Counted from the first letter of the stretch, positions 24,539 to 34,718 are shown. The stretch is 51,277 nucleotides of DNA from Marmoricola sp. (GCA_025965195.1 JAOPXK010000058.1:1-51277); one strand, 5' to 3'. Notes: generated by a model from the sequence alone, not told the origin. A program made the numbers and translations.

Positions 24539-25260
24539 CCGGTGAACCGCTCCGGGTCCTGGTCGTCGACGACGAGCGGCCGGCCCTCGACGAGCTCGCC
24601 TACCTGCTCCGCCAGGACGACCGGATCGGCACGATCCGTGCCTGCGACTCCGCCACCGATGCCCTGAGGCTGCTCCGCACCGAGCCGGTCGACGCCGTCT
24701 TCGTCGATGTCGAGATGCCGGGGCTCACCGGGCTCGAGCTGGCTGCGGTGCTCGCCCGCTTCGCCGAGCCGCCGCCGGTCGTCTTCGTGACGGCCCACAT
24801 GGAGCACGCGGTCGAGGCGTTCGACCTCCGTGCGGTCGACTACCTGCTCAAGCCGGTGCGGATCGACCGGCTCCGCGAGGCAGTACGTCGAATCAGTGAG
24901 TCGGGTGGGCCGGCAACGACCGAGGAGACCTTGCCGGTGGAGCTCGGCGGCGTGACGAGGTTCGTGAACCGCTCGGAGGTCAGCTACGTCGAGGCGCAGG
25001 GTGACTATGCACGACTGCACACCGCCACCGGCAGCCACCTGGTGCGGCTGTCGCTGACCGCCCTCGAGGAGCGGTGGAGTGAGGCCGGCTTCGTGCGCAT
25101 CCACCGGTCATTGCTGGTCGCGCTCGCCCATGTCGACGAGGTCCGCGTCGATGGCGGTCACTGCTCGGTGATGGTCAACGCGACCGAGCTGACCGTCAGC
25201 CGTCGGCACACCCCGATGCTCCGCGAGCTGCTGCGCAGCCATCGACAGGGCGACTCGTGA
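24535..25260 (+). CDS. LytTR-family response regulator
   Basis: This 241-residue DNA-binding regulator has a receiver domain (residues 7-125) with phosphoacceptor Asp58 in VFVDVEMPG, the conserved Thr in VTAHMEHAVEAFDL and Lys in LLKPV. A LytTR DNA-binding domain follows (about 140-237; SYVEAQGDYARLHT, FVRIHRSLLVAL, VSRRHTPMLREL). Its start overlaps the kinase stop (ATGA) and its stop overlaps the DUF485 start (GTGA), so four genes from kinase to symporter form one operon. The likely targets are the transporter promoters; LytTR sites (pairs of direct repeats) were not recognised by eye. Confidence 0.92.
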   Translation: MTGEPLRVLVVDDERPALDELAYLLRQDDRIGTIRACDSATDALRLLRTEPVDAVFVDVEMPGLTGLELAAVLARFAEPPPVVFVTAHMEHAVEAFDLRAVDYLLKPVRIDRLREAVRRISESGGPATTEETLPVELGGVTRFVNRSEVSYVEAQGDYARLHTATGSHLVRLSLTALEERWSEAGFVRIHRSLLVALAHVDEVRVDGGHCSVMVNATELTVSRRHTPMLRELLRSHRQGDS

Positions 25261-25625
25261 ACACCGAGCCTCCCCGCCGCGTTCGCGTCACGAGCCCGCG
25301 CACCGGCCGGCCACGCGCGACCTCGGTCGCTTCGGAGATCGACGCGCAGACCGCGGTCGGTGAGATCTACATGCGCTCGCTGATGCGCGTCCAGCTCCGG
25401 CTCGCCCTCACGGTCGCGCTCGTCCTCGCGCTGACGCTCGGGATGCTCCCGGTGCTCTTCGAGCTCTCGCCCCCGGTGCGCCGGGCAACCCTGTTCGGCG
25501 TACCCCTTCCCTGGCTGCTGCTCGGCTTCGTGGTCTACCCGTTCCTGTTCGCCCTCGCCTGGTTCTACGTACGCCGGGCCGAGCGCAACGAGGCCGCCTT
25601 CAACGACCTGGTCGGCCCCAGATGA
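25257..25625 (+). CDS. DUF485 (YjcH-like) membrane protein
   Basis: This 122-residue protein has two transmembrane helices (about 45-68 and 84-106) and a basic N-terminal region. The end reads FLFALAWFYVRRAERNEAAFNDLVG, the DUF485 signature. In E. coli yjcH lies between acs and actP, and its homologues are coupled to ActP-type sodium/solute symporters, probably as an accessory subunit. It overlaps the regulator by 4 nt and lies 13 bp before the symporter. Confidence 0.88.
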   Translation: MNTEPPRRVRVTSPRTGRPRATSVASEIDAQTAVGEIYMRSLMRVQLRLALTVALVLALTLGMLPVLFELSPPVRRATLFGVPLPWLLLGFVVYPFLFALAWFYVRRAERNEAAFNDLVGPR

Positions 25626-25638
25626 GCGTCCGGACCCC

Positions 25639-27156
25639 GTGAACGACGCGTTCGCGATCGTCGCGATCCTCACCGTCTCCCTGGTCACGCTGGCCGTCGG
25701 CGCGTTCGGACTGCGCATCTCCCGGACGACCAGTGACTTCTACGTCGCCTCACGCGCGATCAGCCCGGCCCTCAACGCGTCGGCCATCAGCGGGGAGTAC
25801 CTCTCCGCGGCGTCCTTCCTCGGCGTTGCCGGTCTGGTGCTCGCACGGGGCGCGGACATGCTGTGGTACCCGGTCGGGTGGACGGCCGGCTACCTGATCC
25901 TGCTCGTCTTCGTCGCCGCCCCACTGCGTCGCTCGCGGGCCTACACGCTGCCCGACTTCGCGGAGTTCCGGGTCGAGTCGGTCCCGGCCCGCAAGGTGGC
26001 CAGCGCCCTCGTCGTCCTGATCGGGGTGCTCTACCTCGTCCCCCAGTTCCAGGGCGCCGGCCTCACCCTGCGGACCCTGACCGGGGCTCCGAGCTGGCTG
26101 GGCGCGGTCGTCGTCGCACTGGTGGTGCTGGTGAACGTCGTCTCCGGCGGGATGCGCAGCATCACGATCGTCCAGGCGTTCCAGTACTGGTTGAAGCTGG
26201 TGGCGTTGACCTTCCCCCTCGCGTTCCTCCTCGTGCACTGGCGGCGTGACGGGCGTACGACGCCGGGTCTGCACGCGACCGACTGGATCGAGCCGATGCA
26301 GGGCCATTACGCGATGTACCTGACCTATTCGCTGATCCTCGCCACGTTCCTCGGCACGATGGGACTGCCGCACGTGGTGGTCCGCTTCTACACGAACCGG
26401 GACGGCCGGGCGGCCCGCCGTACGACCGTTGCGGTGCTCGGCATGCTGAGCGTCTTCTACCTGCTCCCGCCGCTGTACGGCGTCCTGGGTCGCGTCTACA
26501 CCTCGGACCTGATCGCGTCGGGCAAGACCGACTCCGTGGTGCTCGAGCTCCCGGGGCGGCTCCTCGGCGGCTCGGCCGGCGAGCTGCTCACCGCCCTCCT
26601 CGGCGCGGGTGCGTTCGCGGCCTTCCTCTCCACGTCGTCGGGGCTGGTGGTGTCGGTCGGCGGGGTGATCGGGCAGGACCTCCTGGGTCGCTGGTTCGAC
26701 GGCGTCACCGCCTTCCGGATCGCGGGCGCCGTGGGTGCCCTGGTGACGCTGGGGCTGACGCTGCTGTCCTCCGGCCTGGCTGTCGCGCATGCGGTCGAGC
26801 TCGCCTTCGCCGTCGCTGCCTCGACGTTCTGCCCACTGCTGCTGCTCGGGATCTGGTGGCGCGGGCTCACCGCCCGCGGGGCGATCGCGGGGCTCGTGGT
26901 GGGCGGGGGGCTCTCGGCGTCCGCCGTACTCGCCACCATGCTCGGCGCCAGCCCGGCGGGCTGGTTCGGCGCGGTCCTGGCGCAGCCGGCACTGTGCACG
27001 GTGCCGATCGCGTTCGCCACGATGATCGGCGGCTCGCTGCTGACCAAGGGCCGGTTGCCGGCACACCTGGGCCAGACGATGGTCCGGCTGCACACGCCCG
27101 AGGACGTCGAGCTCGACCGCGGGAACTACCACCCCGAGGGTGCAGTCGGCGGCTAG
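25639..27156 (+). CDS. Sodium/solute symporter of the ActP/MctC type (monocarboxylate uptake)
   Basis: This 505-residue transporter of the SSS family has about 13 transmembrane segments. Family features include the N-terminal TTSDFYVASRAISPALNASAISGEYLSAASFLGVAG, LPDFAEFRV and VFLSTSSGL-like helix 8 residues (AAFLSTSSGLVVSVGGVIGQDLL). Members next to DUF485 proteins import acetate, pyruvate or propionate. It follows the two-component system and DUF485 gene in one operon and precedes a SatP-type gene and acs, so acetate is the most likely substrate. The GTG start is 13 bp after the DUF485 stop. Confidence 0.9.
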   Translation: MNDAFAIVAILTVSLVTLAVGAFGLRISRTTSDFYVASRAISPALNASAISGEYLSAASFLGVAGLVLARGADMLWYPVGWTAGYLILLVFVAAPLRRSRAYTLPDFAEFRVESVPARKVASALVVLIGVLYLVPQFQGAGLTLRTLTGAPSWLGAVVVALVVLVNVVSGGMRSITIVQAFQYWLKLVALTFPLAFLLVHWRRDGRTTPGLHATDWIEPMQGHYAMYLTYSLILATFLGTMGLPHVVVRFYTNRDGRAARRTTVAVLGMLSVFYLLPPLYGVLGRVYTSDLIASGKTDSVVLELPGRLLGGSAGELLTALLGAGAFAAFLSTSSGLVVSVGGVIGQDLLGRWFDGVTAFRIAGAVGALVTLGLTLLSSGLAVAHAVELAFAVAASTFCPLLLLGIWWRGLTARGAIAGLVVGGGLSASAVLATMLGASPAGWFGAVLAQPALCTVPIAFATMIGGSLLTKGRLPAHLGQTMVRLHTPEDVELDRGNYHPEGAVGG

Positions 27157-27320
27157 CCCGATGCCGCTCGTCGTACCGCATCGACCGTTCGTCGCGGGGT
27201 GACCCCGCACACACCGACGCCTTCACCGCGCTCGGCGCGGACCATCCCGCGAGACCTATCGGTGGTCCGACGCGGTTCCTAGCCTCGGGGTGTCCCAGCT
27301 ACTCATCAAGGGAGACCCAC

Positions 27321-27932
27321 ATGTCCGACATCAACCCCGCACCAGTCACCTCCGCGCCAGTCACACCCGGCTCCCACCTCGCCGATCCCGCCCCGCTCGG
27401 GCTGGCCGCTTTCGCCATGACCACCTTCGTGCTCAGCGCAGTCAACGCGCACTGGGTACCTCCCACCCTGGTGCCCGTCGTCTTCGGCCTCGCACTCGCG
27501 TACGGCGGCATCGGGCAGTTCGTCGCCGGCATGTGGGAGTTCGCCAAGGGCAACACCTTCGGCGCGCTCGCGTTCACGTCGTTCGGATCGTTCTGGATCT
27601 CCTACTGGTGGCTCACCGCCCACAATGTCGCCCAGCTGCCTCCAGCGGACGCGCACAAGGCAACCGGGCTGTACCTGCTGGCCAGGGGCATCTTCACGCT
27701 CTACATGTCCGTCGCGGCAACTCGGGTGAGTGGCGCCGTACTGGCCGTGTTCGTGCTGCTGACGATCACCTTCTTCGTGCTGTCGATTGCCGACTTCCAG
27801 ACGTCGACGACCCTCACGAAGATCGGTGGCTGGATCGGAATCGCGACCGCGCTGGCGGCCTGGTACGCGTCGTTCGCCGGTGTCACCGCGTTCACGTTCA
27901 AGCGTCCGCTGGTCCCAACCGGCCCCCGCTGA
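27321..27932 (+). CDS. GPR1/FUN34/YaaH (SatP-type) acetate channel
   Basis: This 203-residue, six-helix membrane protein is expected to carry acetate or succinate across the membrane. The family motif near the N-terminus appears as DPAPLGLAAFAMTTF (NPAPLGL in the family). AYGGIGQFVAGMWEFAKGNTFGALAF and FGSFWISYWW follow, as in SatP. The ATG at 27321 is preceded by AAGGGAG. It lies 164 bp after the symporter, so it probably has its own promoter, and is closed by a strong hairpin at 27959-27991 before acs. It works with acs to feed acetyl-CoA production. Confidence 0.92.
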   Translation: MSDINPAPVTSAPVTPGSHLADPAPLGLAAFAMTTFVLSAVNAHWVPPTLVPVVFGLALAYGGIGQFVAGMWEFAKGNTFGALAFTSFGSFWISYWWLTAHNVAQLPPADAHKATGLYLLARGIFTLYMSVAATRVSGAVLAVFVLLTITFFVLSIADFQTSTTLTKIGGWIGIATALAAWYASFAGVTAFTFKRPLVPTGPR

Positions 27933-27958
27933 ACCGACGACTGAACTCGCACCCTGGA

Positions 27959-27991
27959 GGCACGGTCGGGTCGAGCTGGCCCGACCGTGCC
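27959..27991 (+). terminator. Hairpin after the SatP-type gene
   Basis: A perfect 12-bp stem (27959-27970 with 27980-27991) encloses a 9-nt loop, 26 bp past the stop. No T-run follows. It separates satP-type transcription from acs 64 bp further on, or leaves partial read-through. Confidence 0.7.
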
Positions 27992-28055
27992 CTCGTCGTC
28001 ATCAGAGCTTCGGCCTAGGGTGGCGATGGCACCCGACTTTGGAGGAGAAGAGAAC

Positions 28056-30020
<1,965 letters not shown>

Positions 30021-30034
30021 CTCGTTGCGTCGGG

Positions 30035-30083
30035 CATGAGTAGGGCCCCGTGCGGATTGTTTTCCGCACGGGGCCTACTCATG
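30035..30083 (+). terminator. Intrinsic terminator of acs
   Basis: The arms 30035-30056 and 30063-30083 pair along their whole length (21 bp with one bulged G). The 6-nt loop is TTGTTT. It starts 14 bp after the acs stop and also faces the minus-strand MmpS-like gene, so it may work in both directions. Confidence 0.85.
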
Positions 30084-30135
30084 CGTGCAGGAGGCACGAT
30101 TCAAACGACGCCGGTCGGATCAGCCCCGGATCAGC

Positions 30136-30726
30136 TCAGCCCATGCAGAGCATGCGGGAGTACGGGCCGGTGCTGGTCTTGCGGTCGGTCACCTTGCCGT
30201 CAACGGTGATCGTGCAGGTGATCGGCAAGCCCAGCGGGCCTGCCTGCAAGAAGATGTCGGCATAGGGGCCGTAGGAGTACACCTCGGTGGAGAGCGACCA
30301 CGACTTGCCGACGTTCTTGGCAACCCCGTAGGCCTTGGGTCGCTCCTGCGTGGTCGGGATCAGGTAGCCAACCGTGCCGATCGCGCCGGGCGAGGTGACC
30401 GTCAGCACCAGCTTGTGGCCGGGCAGGCCGGACGCGTCGAACCCCTGGGCGGACGGTGCGGCCTGAGCGGGCTCGTCGCCGAAGATCGCCTGGGAGTCCG
30501 GGAACTGGCCAGGACTGGAGCCGGTGGCGCCCGAGGAGTCACCGAACACCGAGGTGCTCGAACCCGGCAACGGGGTCGTCAACGTGTAGTCGTCGTCCCC
30601 ACCGGCCGTCGGCCCGCCGGGAAGCGGGGACCGGACGACGTGCATCAAGATCCCCACGCCGATCACGACCAGGATCACCGTCGCGCCGACGACGACCCTC
30701 CCCTTGGCCTTGCCAATCCGCTTCAC
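30136..30726 (-). CDS. MmpS-like single-pass membrane protein
   Basis: This 196-residue protein has a basic N-terminus, one transmembrane helix (about 11-30), a linker rich in Gly, Ser, Pro and Asp (31-105) and an exported domain (106-196). The domain ends GLPITCTITVDGKVTDRKTSTGPYSRMLCMG, which matches the MmpS family signature as I know it (ITCxIxVDGKxV...Y..V.C). The two cysteines could form the conserved disulfide. Mycobacterial MmpS proteins assist MmpL lipid or siderophore exporters, but no MmpL gene is in the window and this organism probably lacks mycolic acids. The role is therefore unknown. Confidence 0.72.
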   Translation of the reverse strand: MKRIGKAKGRVVVGATVILVVIGVGILMHVVRSPLPGGPTAGGDDDYTLTTPLPGSSTSVFGDSSGATGSSPGQFPDSQAIFGDEPAQAAPSAQGFDASGLPGHKLVLTVTSPGAIGTVGYLIPTTQERPKAYGVAKNVGKSWSLSTEVYSYGPYADIFLQAGPLGLPITCTITVDGKVTDRKTSTGPYSRMLCMG

Positions 30727-30784
30727 GACCCATTAACGATCCGAAGCCCCGGCCGTCACGTCCCTATTCGCAGAACCCTGCAGA

Positions 30785-31795
30785 TCAGTGTCCGCGAGGC
30801 CCGGTCGCGTCGTCGAGATCCTCGGGTGACATCTTGGAGGAGGCGATCAGGCTGACCACGGTCGTCACCACCAGGGTGCCGATGATCACCGCCAGGGAGA
30901 GCCAGATCGGGATGTCAGGTGCCCAGGAGATGTTCCGGCCGCCGTTGACGAAGGGCAGCTCGTTCTCGTGCATCGCATGCAGGATCAGCTTGAGCCCGAT
31001 GAAACCGAGCAGGAACGCCAGCCCATAGGTGAGGTACACCAGCCGCTCCAGCAGGCCGCCGATCAGGAAGTACAGCTGTCGCAGGCCCATCAGGGCGAAG
31101 ATGTTGGCCGTCAGCACCAGGAACGGCTCCTTGGTGAGGCCGTAGATCGCCGGGATCGAGTCGAGCGCGAAGAGCAGGTCGGTCGTGCCGAGTGCCACCA
31201 CAACGACGAACATCGGGGTGATCAGCCGCTTGCCGCCCTCGCGCACGAGCAACCGGGTGCCGTGCCAGGCCGGAGTGGTCGGCAGCCGCCTCCGGACGGC
31301 CTTCACGAGGCGGCTCTCCTCGAAGTCGTCCTCGTTCTCGGCGCCCTCCTTGGTGAGCTTGACGGCGGTGTAGACGAGGAACAGCCCGAAGAGGTAGAAG
31401 ACCCAGCTGAACTCGTTGATCGCCGCGGCACCGACCGCGATGAAGATGCCGCGCATCACCAGGGCGAGCACGATCCCGACGAGCAGGGCGCTCTGCTGCA
31501 GCTGCCGGGGTACGCCGAACCGGCTCATGATGATCAGGAAGATGAAGAGGTTGTCGACCGAGAGGGAGTACTCGGTCAGCCAGCCCGCGAAGAACTCCGT
31601 GCCGTACTCATGGCCCGCGACGAGCCAGACGCCGATGCCGAAGAGCATCGCCAGTCCGACGTACGCCGCCAGCGCGATGCTGACTTCCTTGCGGGACGGC
31701 TCGTGCGGACGGCGGCCGATGACGACGACGTCGAAGAGCAGGACGGCCACGGCTACACCGATGGTGAGCCACCAGGCGAGGGGCGTTACGTGCAT
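30785..31795 (-). CDS. TerC-family membrane protein (Mn2+ exporter-like)
   Basis: This 336-residue integral membrane protein has 8-9 helices and conserved acidic positions in EYSLSVDNLFIFLIIM and FALDSIPAIYGLT, the TerC signature. TerC/Alx/YkoY proteins export manganese or load metal into secreted proteins. Two observations support manganese: a probable yybP-ykoY riboswitch precedes the gene, and a hairpin in the leader covers its ribosome site (GGAGGA, 5 nt before the ATG). A cytoplasmic loop rich in charge (EGAENEDDFEESRLVKAVRRR) separates the two halves. It is divergent from nhaA. Confidence 0.92.
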   Translation of the reverse strand: MHVTPLAWWLTIGVAVAVLLFDVVVIGRRPHEPSRKEVSIALAAYVGLAMLFGIGVWLVAGHEYGTEFFAGWLTEYSLSVDNLFIFLIIMSRFGVPRQLQQSALLVGIVLALVMRGIFIAVGAAAINEFSWVFYLFGLFLVYTAVKLTKEGAENEDDFEESRLVKAVRRRLPTTPAWHGTRLLVREGGKRLITPMFVVVVALGTTDLLFALDSIPAIYGLTKEPFLVLTANIFALMGLRQLYFLIGGLLERLVYLTYGLAFLLGFIGLKLILHAMHENELPFVNGGRNISWAPDIPIWLSLAVIIGTLVVTTVVSLIASSKMSPEDLDDATGPRGH

Positions 31796-31800
31796 TCAGA

Positions 31801-31836
31801 TCCTCCGGACGCGTCGATGACAACATGGTCCGGAGG
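31801..31836 (-). promoter_or_regulatory. Ribosome-site-sequestering hairpin in the terC leader
   Basis: On the minus strand CCTCCGGAC (31836-31828) pairs perfectly with GTCCGGAGG (31810-31802) over 9 bp with a 17-nt loop. The second arm contains the GGAGG ribosome site 5 nt before the terC ATG. The first five bases of the other arm (CCTCC) are also the 3' strand of riboswitch helix P1, so the two folds exclude each other. Confidence 0.7.
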
Positions 31837-31957
31837 TCTCTTCCGCCCGACAGCCAACTGCATCAGCTGCGCGGACCGACGACCCCGGGTGCCCCAGCCA
31901 GCAGGACGCCGTGATGACGAGATCGGCGCGAAGGAATACTCCCCTCCAACGACACCA
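31827..31957 (-). promoter_or_regulatory. Probable yybP-ykoY (Mn2+) riboswitch upstream of terC
   Basis: The minus-strand leader contains the two loops that define this Mn2+ riboswitch class: GGGGAGTA (31944-31937) at the top of the 5' strand of P1 and a CTCGTCATCACGG segment (31921-31909) closed by GCCG/CGGC. The 3' side ends GAGACCTCC, whose CCTCC (31836-31832) pairs with GGAGG (31947-31943) to close P1. Order, spacing and the adjoining TerC gene fit the class. The first 6-7 nt of the leader and the transcription start are not defined. A covariance-model search was not possible here. Confidence 0.65.
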
Positions 31958-32070
31958 TTGTCTCAGACCGAAGGGGTGGAGCGAAATCGCTACGATGGCC
32001 GCAGGTGCGCCGGGAAGTCTGGTCGGCAAGAGTCTCGCCGATCCCAACTCCGCCGACATTGAGGTAGCCG

Positions 32071-33258
32071 ATGATCCTCGCCCGCCGTCGTCCGAAGTTC
32101 CTGCCCGACCCCGACCAGGGCGAGAGCAGCTTCCTCGGTGACCTGCTCCGCTCCGAGACCGTCGGCGGCGCGATCGCCCTGGCGGCTGCGGCAGCGGCGC
32201 TGATCTGGGCGAACATCGACATCTCGACGTACCAGCACTTCCGGCACGTCAAGCTCGGTCCGCTCGACATCGAGCAGTGGGCCGCGGACGGTGCGCTGAG
32301 CATCTTCTTCTTCGTCGCCGGCCTCGAGCTCAAGCGCGAGTTCCTGGTCGGCTCGCTGCGCAAACCGGCCGACGCAGCGGTGCCGGTGGTCGCAGCGGCC
32401 TGCGGAGTGGCGGTCCCGGCGCTGATCTACGTGATCGCCAACCACGGCACCTCCAATCTCGGCGGCTGGGCGATCCCTGCCGCGACGGACATCGCCTTTG
32501 CACTGGCCGTGCTCGCGGTCGTCGGGTCGGCGCTGCCGACGCAGCTGCGAGCGTTCCTGCTCACGCTCGCCGTGGTGGACGACCTGATCGTGATCGCGAT
32601 CATCGCGGTGTTCTACTCCTCCTCGATCTCGCTGTGGTGGCTGCTCGCAGCACTCGCCTGCGGCACGGCGTACTTCGTCCTTCAGCAGCAGCGGGTCACG
32701 ACCGGCCTCGTCTACCTGCCACTCGCTGCGGGGATGTGGTGGTCGGTCCACGAGAGCGGCATCCACGCGACCATCGCCGGTGTCGCGCTCGGCCTGCTGA
32801 CGCGAGTACTGCCCGACCCTGACGAACCTCGATCGCCCGCCGAACGGCTCGAGCACCGGATCGTGCCGATCAGTGCCGGGGTGGCTGTCCCGTTCTTCGC
32901 CCTGATGAGCGCCGGCGTCGTCCTGACCGGCGGGTTCGGGCTCGCCAGGCAACCGATCGTGCTGGGCGTCGCGCTCGGCCTGGTGCTGGGAAAGCCGGTC
33001 GGGATCCTTGGTGGGTCCTGGCTGCTGACCCGCTTCACCCGCGCCGAGATCGACGAGGACGTGTCCTGGCGCGACCTCGTCGGAGTCGCGATCCTTGCCG
33101 GCGTCGGGTTCACCGTCTCGCTGCTCGTCTCGGACCTCTCCTTCGCCGGCGTACGTCGCGAGGAGGCGAAGACCGCTGTCCTGTTGGGATCACTCATCGC
33201 GGCGGTCGTCGCGGGTCTCATCCTCAGGCGGCGCAACCGCGAGCATGCCTCGTCCTGA
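32071..33258 (+). CDS. nhaA: Na+/H+ antiporter NhaA
   Basis: It exchanges external protons for internal sodium, giving pH and sodium homeostasis. The 395-residue protein has 12 predicted helices and the NhaA signatures FFFVAGLELKREFLVGSL, ATDIAFALAVLAVVG and LAVVDDLIVI with the paired aspartates of the ion site, then LGKPVGI and a final VGFTVSLLVSDLSF. ATG follows GAGGTAG. It is divergent from the riboswitch-controlled terC gene and 55 bp upstream of the holin-like gene. I recall nhaA near acs in Streptomyces as well. Confidence 0.95.
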   Translation: MILARRRPKFLPDPDQGESSFLGDLLRSETVGGAIALAAAAAALIWANIDISTYQHFRHVKLGPLDIEQWAADGALSIFFFVAGLELKREFLVGSLRKPADAAVPVVAAACGVAVPALIYVIANHGTSNLGGWAIPAATDIAFALAVLAVVGSALPTQLRAFLLTLAVVDDLIVIAIIAVFYSSSISLWWLLAALACGTAYFVLQQQRVTTGLVYLPLAAGMWWSVHESGIHATIAGVALGLLTRVLPDPDEPRSPAERLEHRIVPISAGVAVPFFALMSAGVVLTGGFGLARQPIVLGVALGLVLGKPVGILGGSWLLTRFTRAEIDEDVSWRDLVGVAILAGVGFTVSLLVSDLSFAGVRREEAKTAVLLGSLIAAVVAGLILRRRNREHASS

Positions 33259-33313
33259 CGGTAGGGTCGGAACCGAACCATCTGAGACGCAGAGTGCGAA
33301 GGGGACCACCGGA

Positions 33314-33712
33314 ATGTCACATCGCGAGCCCGTCGGCGGAGACGAACCCACGATCGGCAAGTTGGTCGTGGACGCGAGCCGTGACATCTCCTCGCTCGTC
33401 CAGTACGAAATCGCACTCGCGAAGTCCGAGCTGAAGGTCAGCGTCAAGGCCGGCGGGATGAGCATTGCGCTCTTCGCCGCAGCCGGGTTCCTCGGACTGC
33501 TTGCGGTGATCATGGTCTCGGTGTCGATCGCCTACTTCATCGCGATGACCGGGCTCGACCTCGCTTACTGCTTCCTGATCGTCTTCGGCCTCTACCTCTT
33601 CGTCGCCGCCATCCTGGCCTTCATCGGCATCAGGAAGGTCAAGCGCGTCAAGGCACCGCAGCGCGCGATCGCCCAGGCCCAGCAGACTCGCGCAATCCTC
33701 AAGCGGGGCTGA
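33314..33712 (+). CDS. Phage-holin superfamily III-like membrane protein (DUF1469 type)
   Basis: This 132-residue protein has an amphipathic N-terminal region (TIGKLVVDASRDISSLVQYEIALAKSEL), two transmembrane helices (about 48-72 and 79-104) and a basic C-terminus. This matches the actinobacterial holin superfamily III/DUF1469 proteins, which are cellular and not evidence of a prophage; Rv3669 occupies the same place in M. tuberculosis. The role is unknown, possibly membrane organisation. Its stop codon overlaps the start of the next gene. Confidence 0.82.
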   Translation: MSHREPVGGDEPTIGKLVVDASRDISSLVQYEIALAKSELKVSVKAGGMSIALFAAAGFLGLLAVIMVSVSIAYFIAMTGLDLAYCFLIVFGLYLFVAAILAFIGIRKVKRVKAPQRAIAQAQQTRAILKRG

Positions 33713-34698
33713 TCATTCCCTCGGGCGCTTCCCCGCTCTCCCAGATCGAGATTCCGGGCCCCTGGCAGCATCGGTACGTCGCTGCCAACGGGGCCCGGTT
33801 CCATGTCGCGACCAGCGGCTCGGGGCCTGCGGTCCTGTTCCTGCACGGTTTTCCGCAGTTCTGGTGGGCCTGGCGCCACCAGATCCAGGCGGTTGCCGAC
33901 GTCGGCCATCAGGCGATCGCGATGGACCTGCGTGGCTACGGCGGATCGGACAAGACCCCGCGCGGCTACGACCCGTTCACCCTCGCGGGTGACGTCTCCG
34001 GAGTGATCAAGGCACTCGGGCTGTCGTCGGCGGTCGTCGTCGGCGCCGGCTGGGGCGGGTACGTCGGCTGGGCGGCCGCCGTTCTGCACTCCTCCGAGAT
34101 CCGGGCGCTGTGCACGGTCTCGGCTCCGCACCCGGCGTACCTGCTGCGCTCGCTGCGACCGGGGTCGGGCATGAAGGCGGTCTCCCACGTGCTCGCCATG
34201 CAGGTGCCGTGGCGTCCCGAGCGGCGGCTGGCGAACCCGGAGAGCGGCTATCTCGCGGCACACCTGCGCGAGTGGAGCGCGGCCGGATCGTTCCCCAACG
34301 ACGAGGAGCTCGGCCGCTATCAGGCCGCGCTGGGGTTGTGGCCGGCGCCGCACTGCGCGCTGGAGTACCACCGCTGGTTGTTCCGGTCGCGGATCAGGGA
34401 TGACGGCCGACGGTTCAACCGAGCGCTGCGGACGCCGGTGACCGTTCCGACGTACACGATCCTCGGCGGAGCCGACCCGGCGCTGCCCGACCCCCGGCGA
34501 GACCGGTCCGGCGACCACGTCGTCGGCGACTACCGGAGCGAGACCCTGGCCGGCGTCGGCCACTTCGCAGCGGAGGAGGCGCCGGCCGCCTTCAGCAACC
34601 TGCTGGTCGACTGGCTCGGCACGCTCGCAGCAGGCTCCCGGCACGACCCGAAGAACGGGCACCCTTCCTCGGACTCGCCCGATTCGCGGCTCAACTGA
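33709..34698 (+). CDS. EphE-like alpha/beta hydrolase lacking the nucleophile; non-canonical start
   Basis: This 329-residue protein is in the place of mycobacterial ephE (Rv3670). The oxyanion region LFLHGFPQFWWAWR and cap domain resemble epoxide hydrolases. The nucleophile elbow reads VVGAGWGGYVGW: Gly occupies the position of Asp (GHDWGG) or Ser. An acidic residue (ILGGADPALP) and His (GVGHFAAEEAP) remain. Homologous sequence (IIPSGASPLSQIEIPGPWQH) extends 71 codons upstream of the first ATG (33922) with no ATG, GTG or TTG. I place the start at CTG 33709, which overlaps the holin-like stop as CTGA; ATT at 33715 is an alternative. Epoxide hydrolysis is doubtful. Confidence 0.75.
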   Translation: MIIPSGASPLSQIEIPGPWQHRYVAANGARFHVATSGSGPAVLFLHGFPQFWWAWRHQIQAVADVGHQAIAMDLRGYGGSDKTPRGYDPFTLAGDVSGVIKALGLSSAVVVGAGWGGYVGWAAAVLHSSEIRALCTVSAPHPAYLLRSLRPGSGMKAVSHVLAMQVPWRPERRLANPESGYLAAHLREWSAAGSFPNDEELGRYQAALGLWPAPHCALEYHRWLFRSRIRDDGRRFNRALRTPVTVPTYTILGGADPALPDPRRDRSGDHVVGDYRSETLAGVGHFAAEEAPAAFSNLLVDWLGTLAAGSRHDPKNGHPSSDSPDSRLN

Positions 34699-34718
34699 CC
34701 GGGTTGCCCGTTCTTCGG
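34648..34718. terminator. Convergent-gene hairpin between the hydrolase and marP
   Basis: CCGAAGAACGGGCACCC (34648-34664) pairs with 34701-34718 over about 17 bp with one bulge. The left arm lies in the last codons of the hydrolase gene and the loop is 36 nt. It faces both convergent genes and may end transcription in both directions. Confidence 0.5.

Noticed and set aside
33314-33712. Prophage holin
   Set aside because: The protein belongs to a cellular actinobacterial membrane family found at the same place in mycobacteria; no endolysin, integrase or other phage genes are present.
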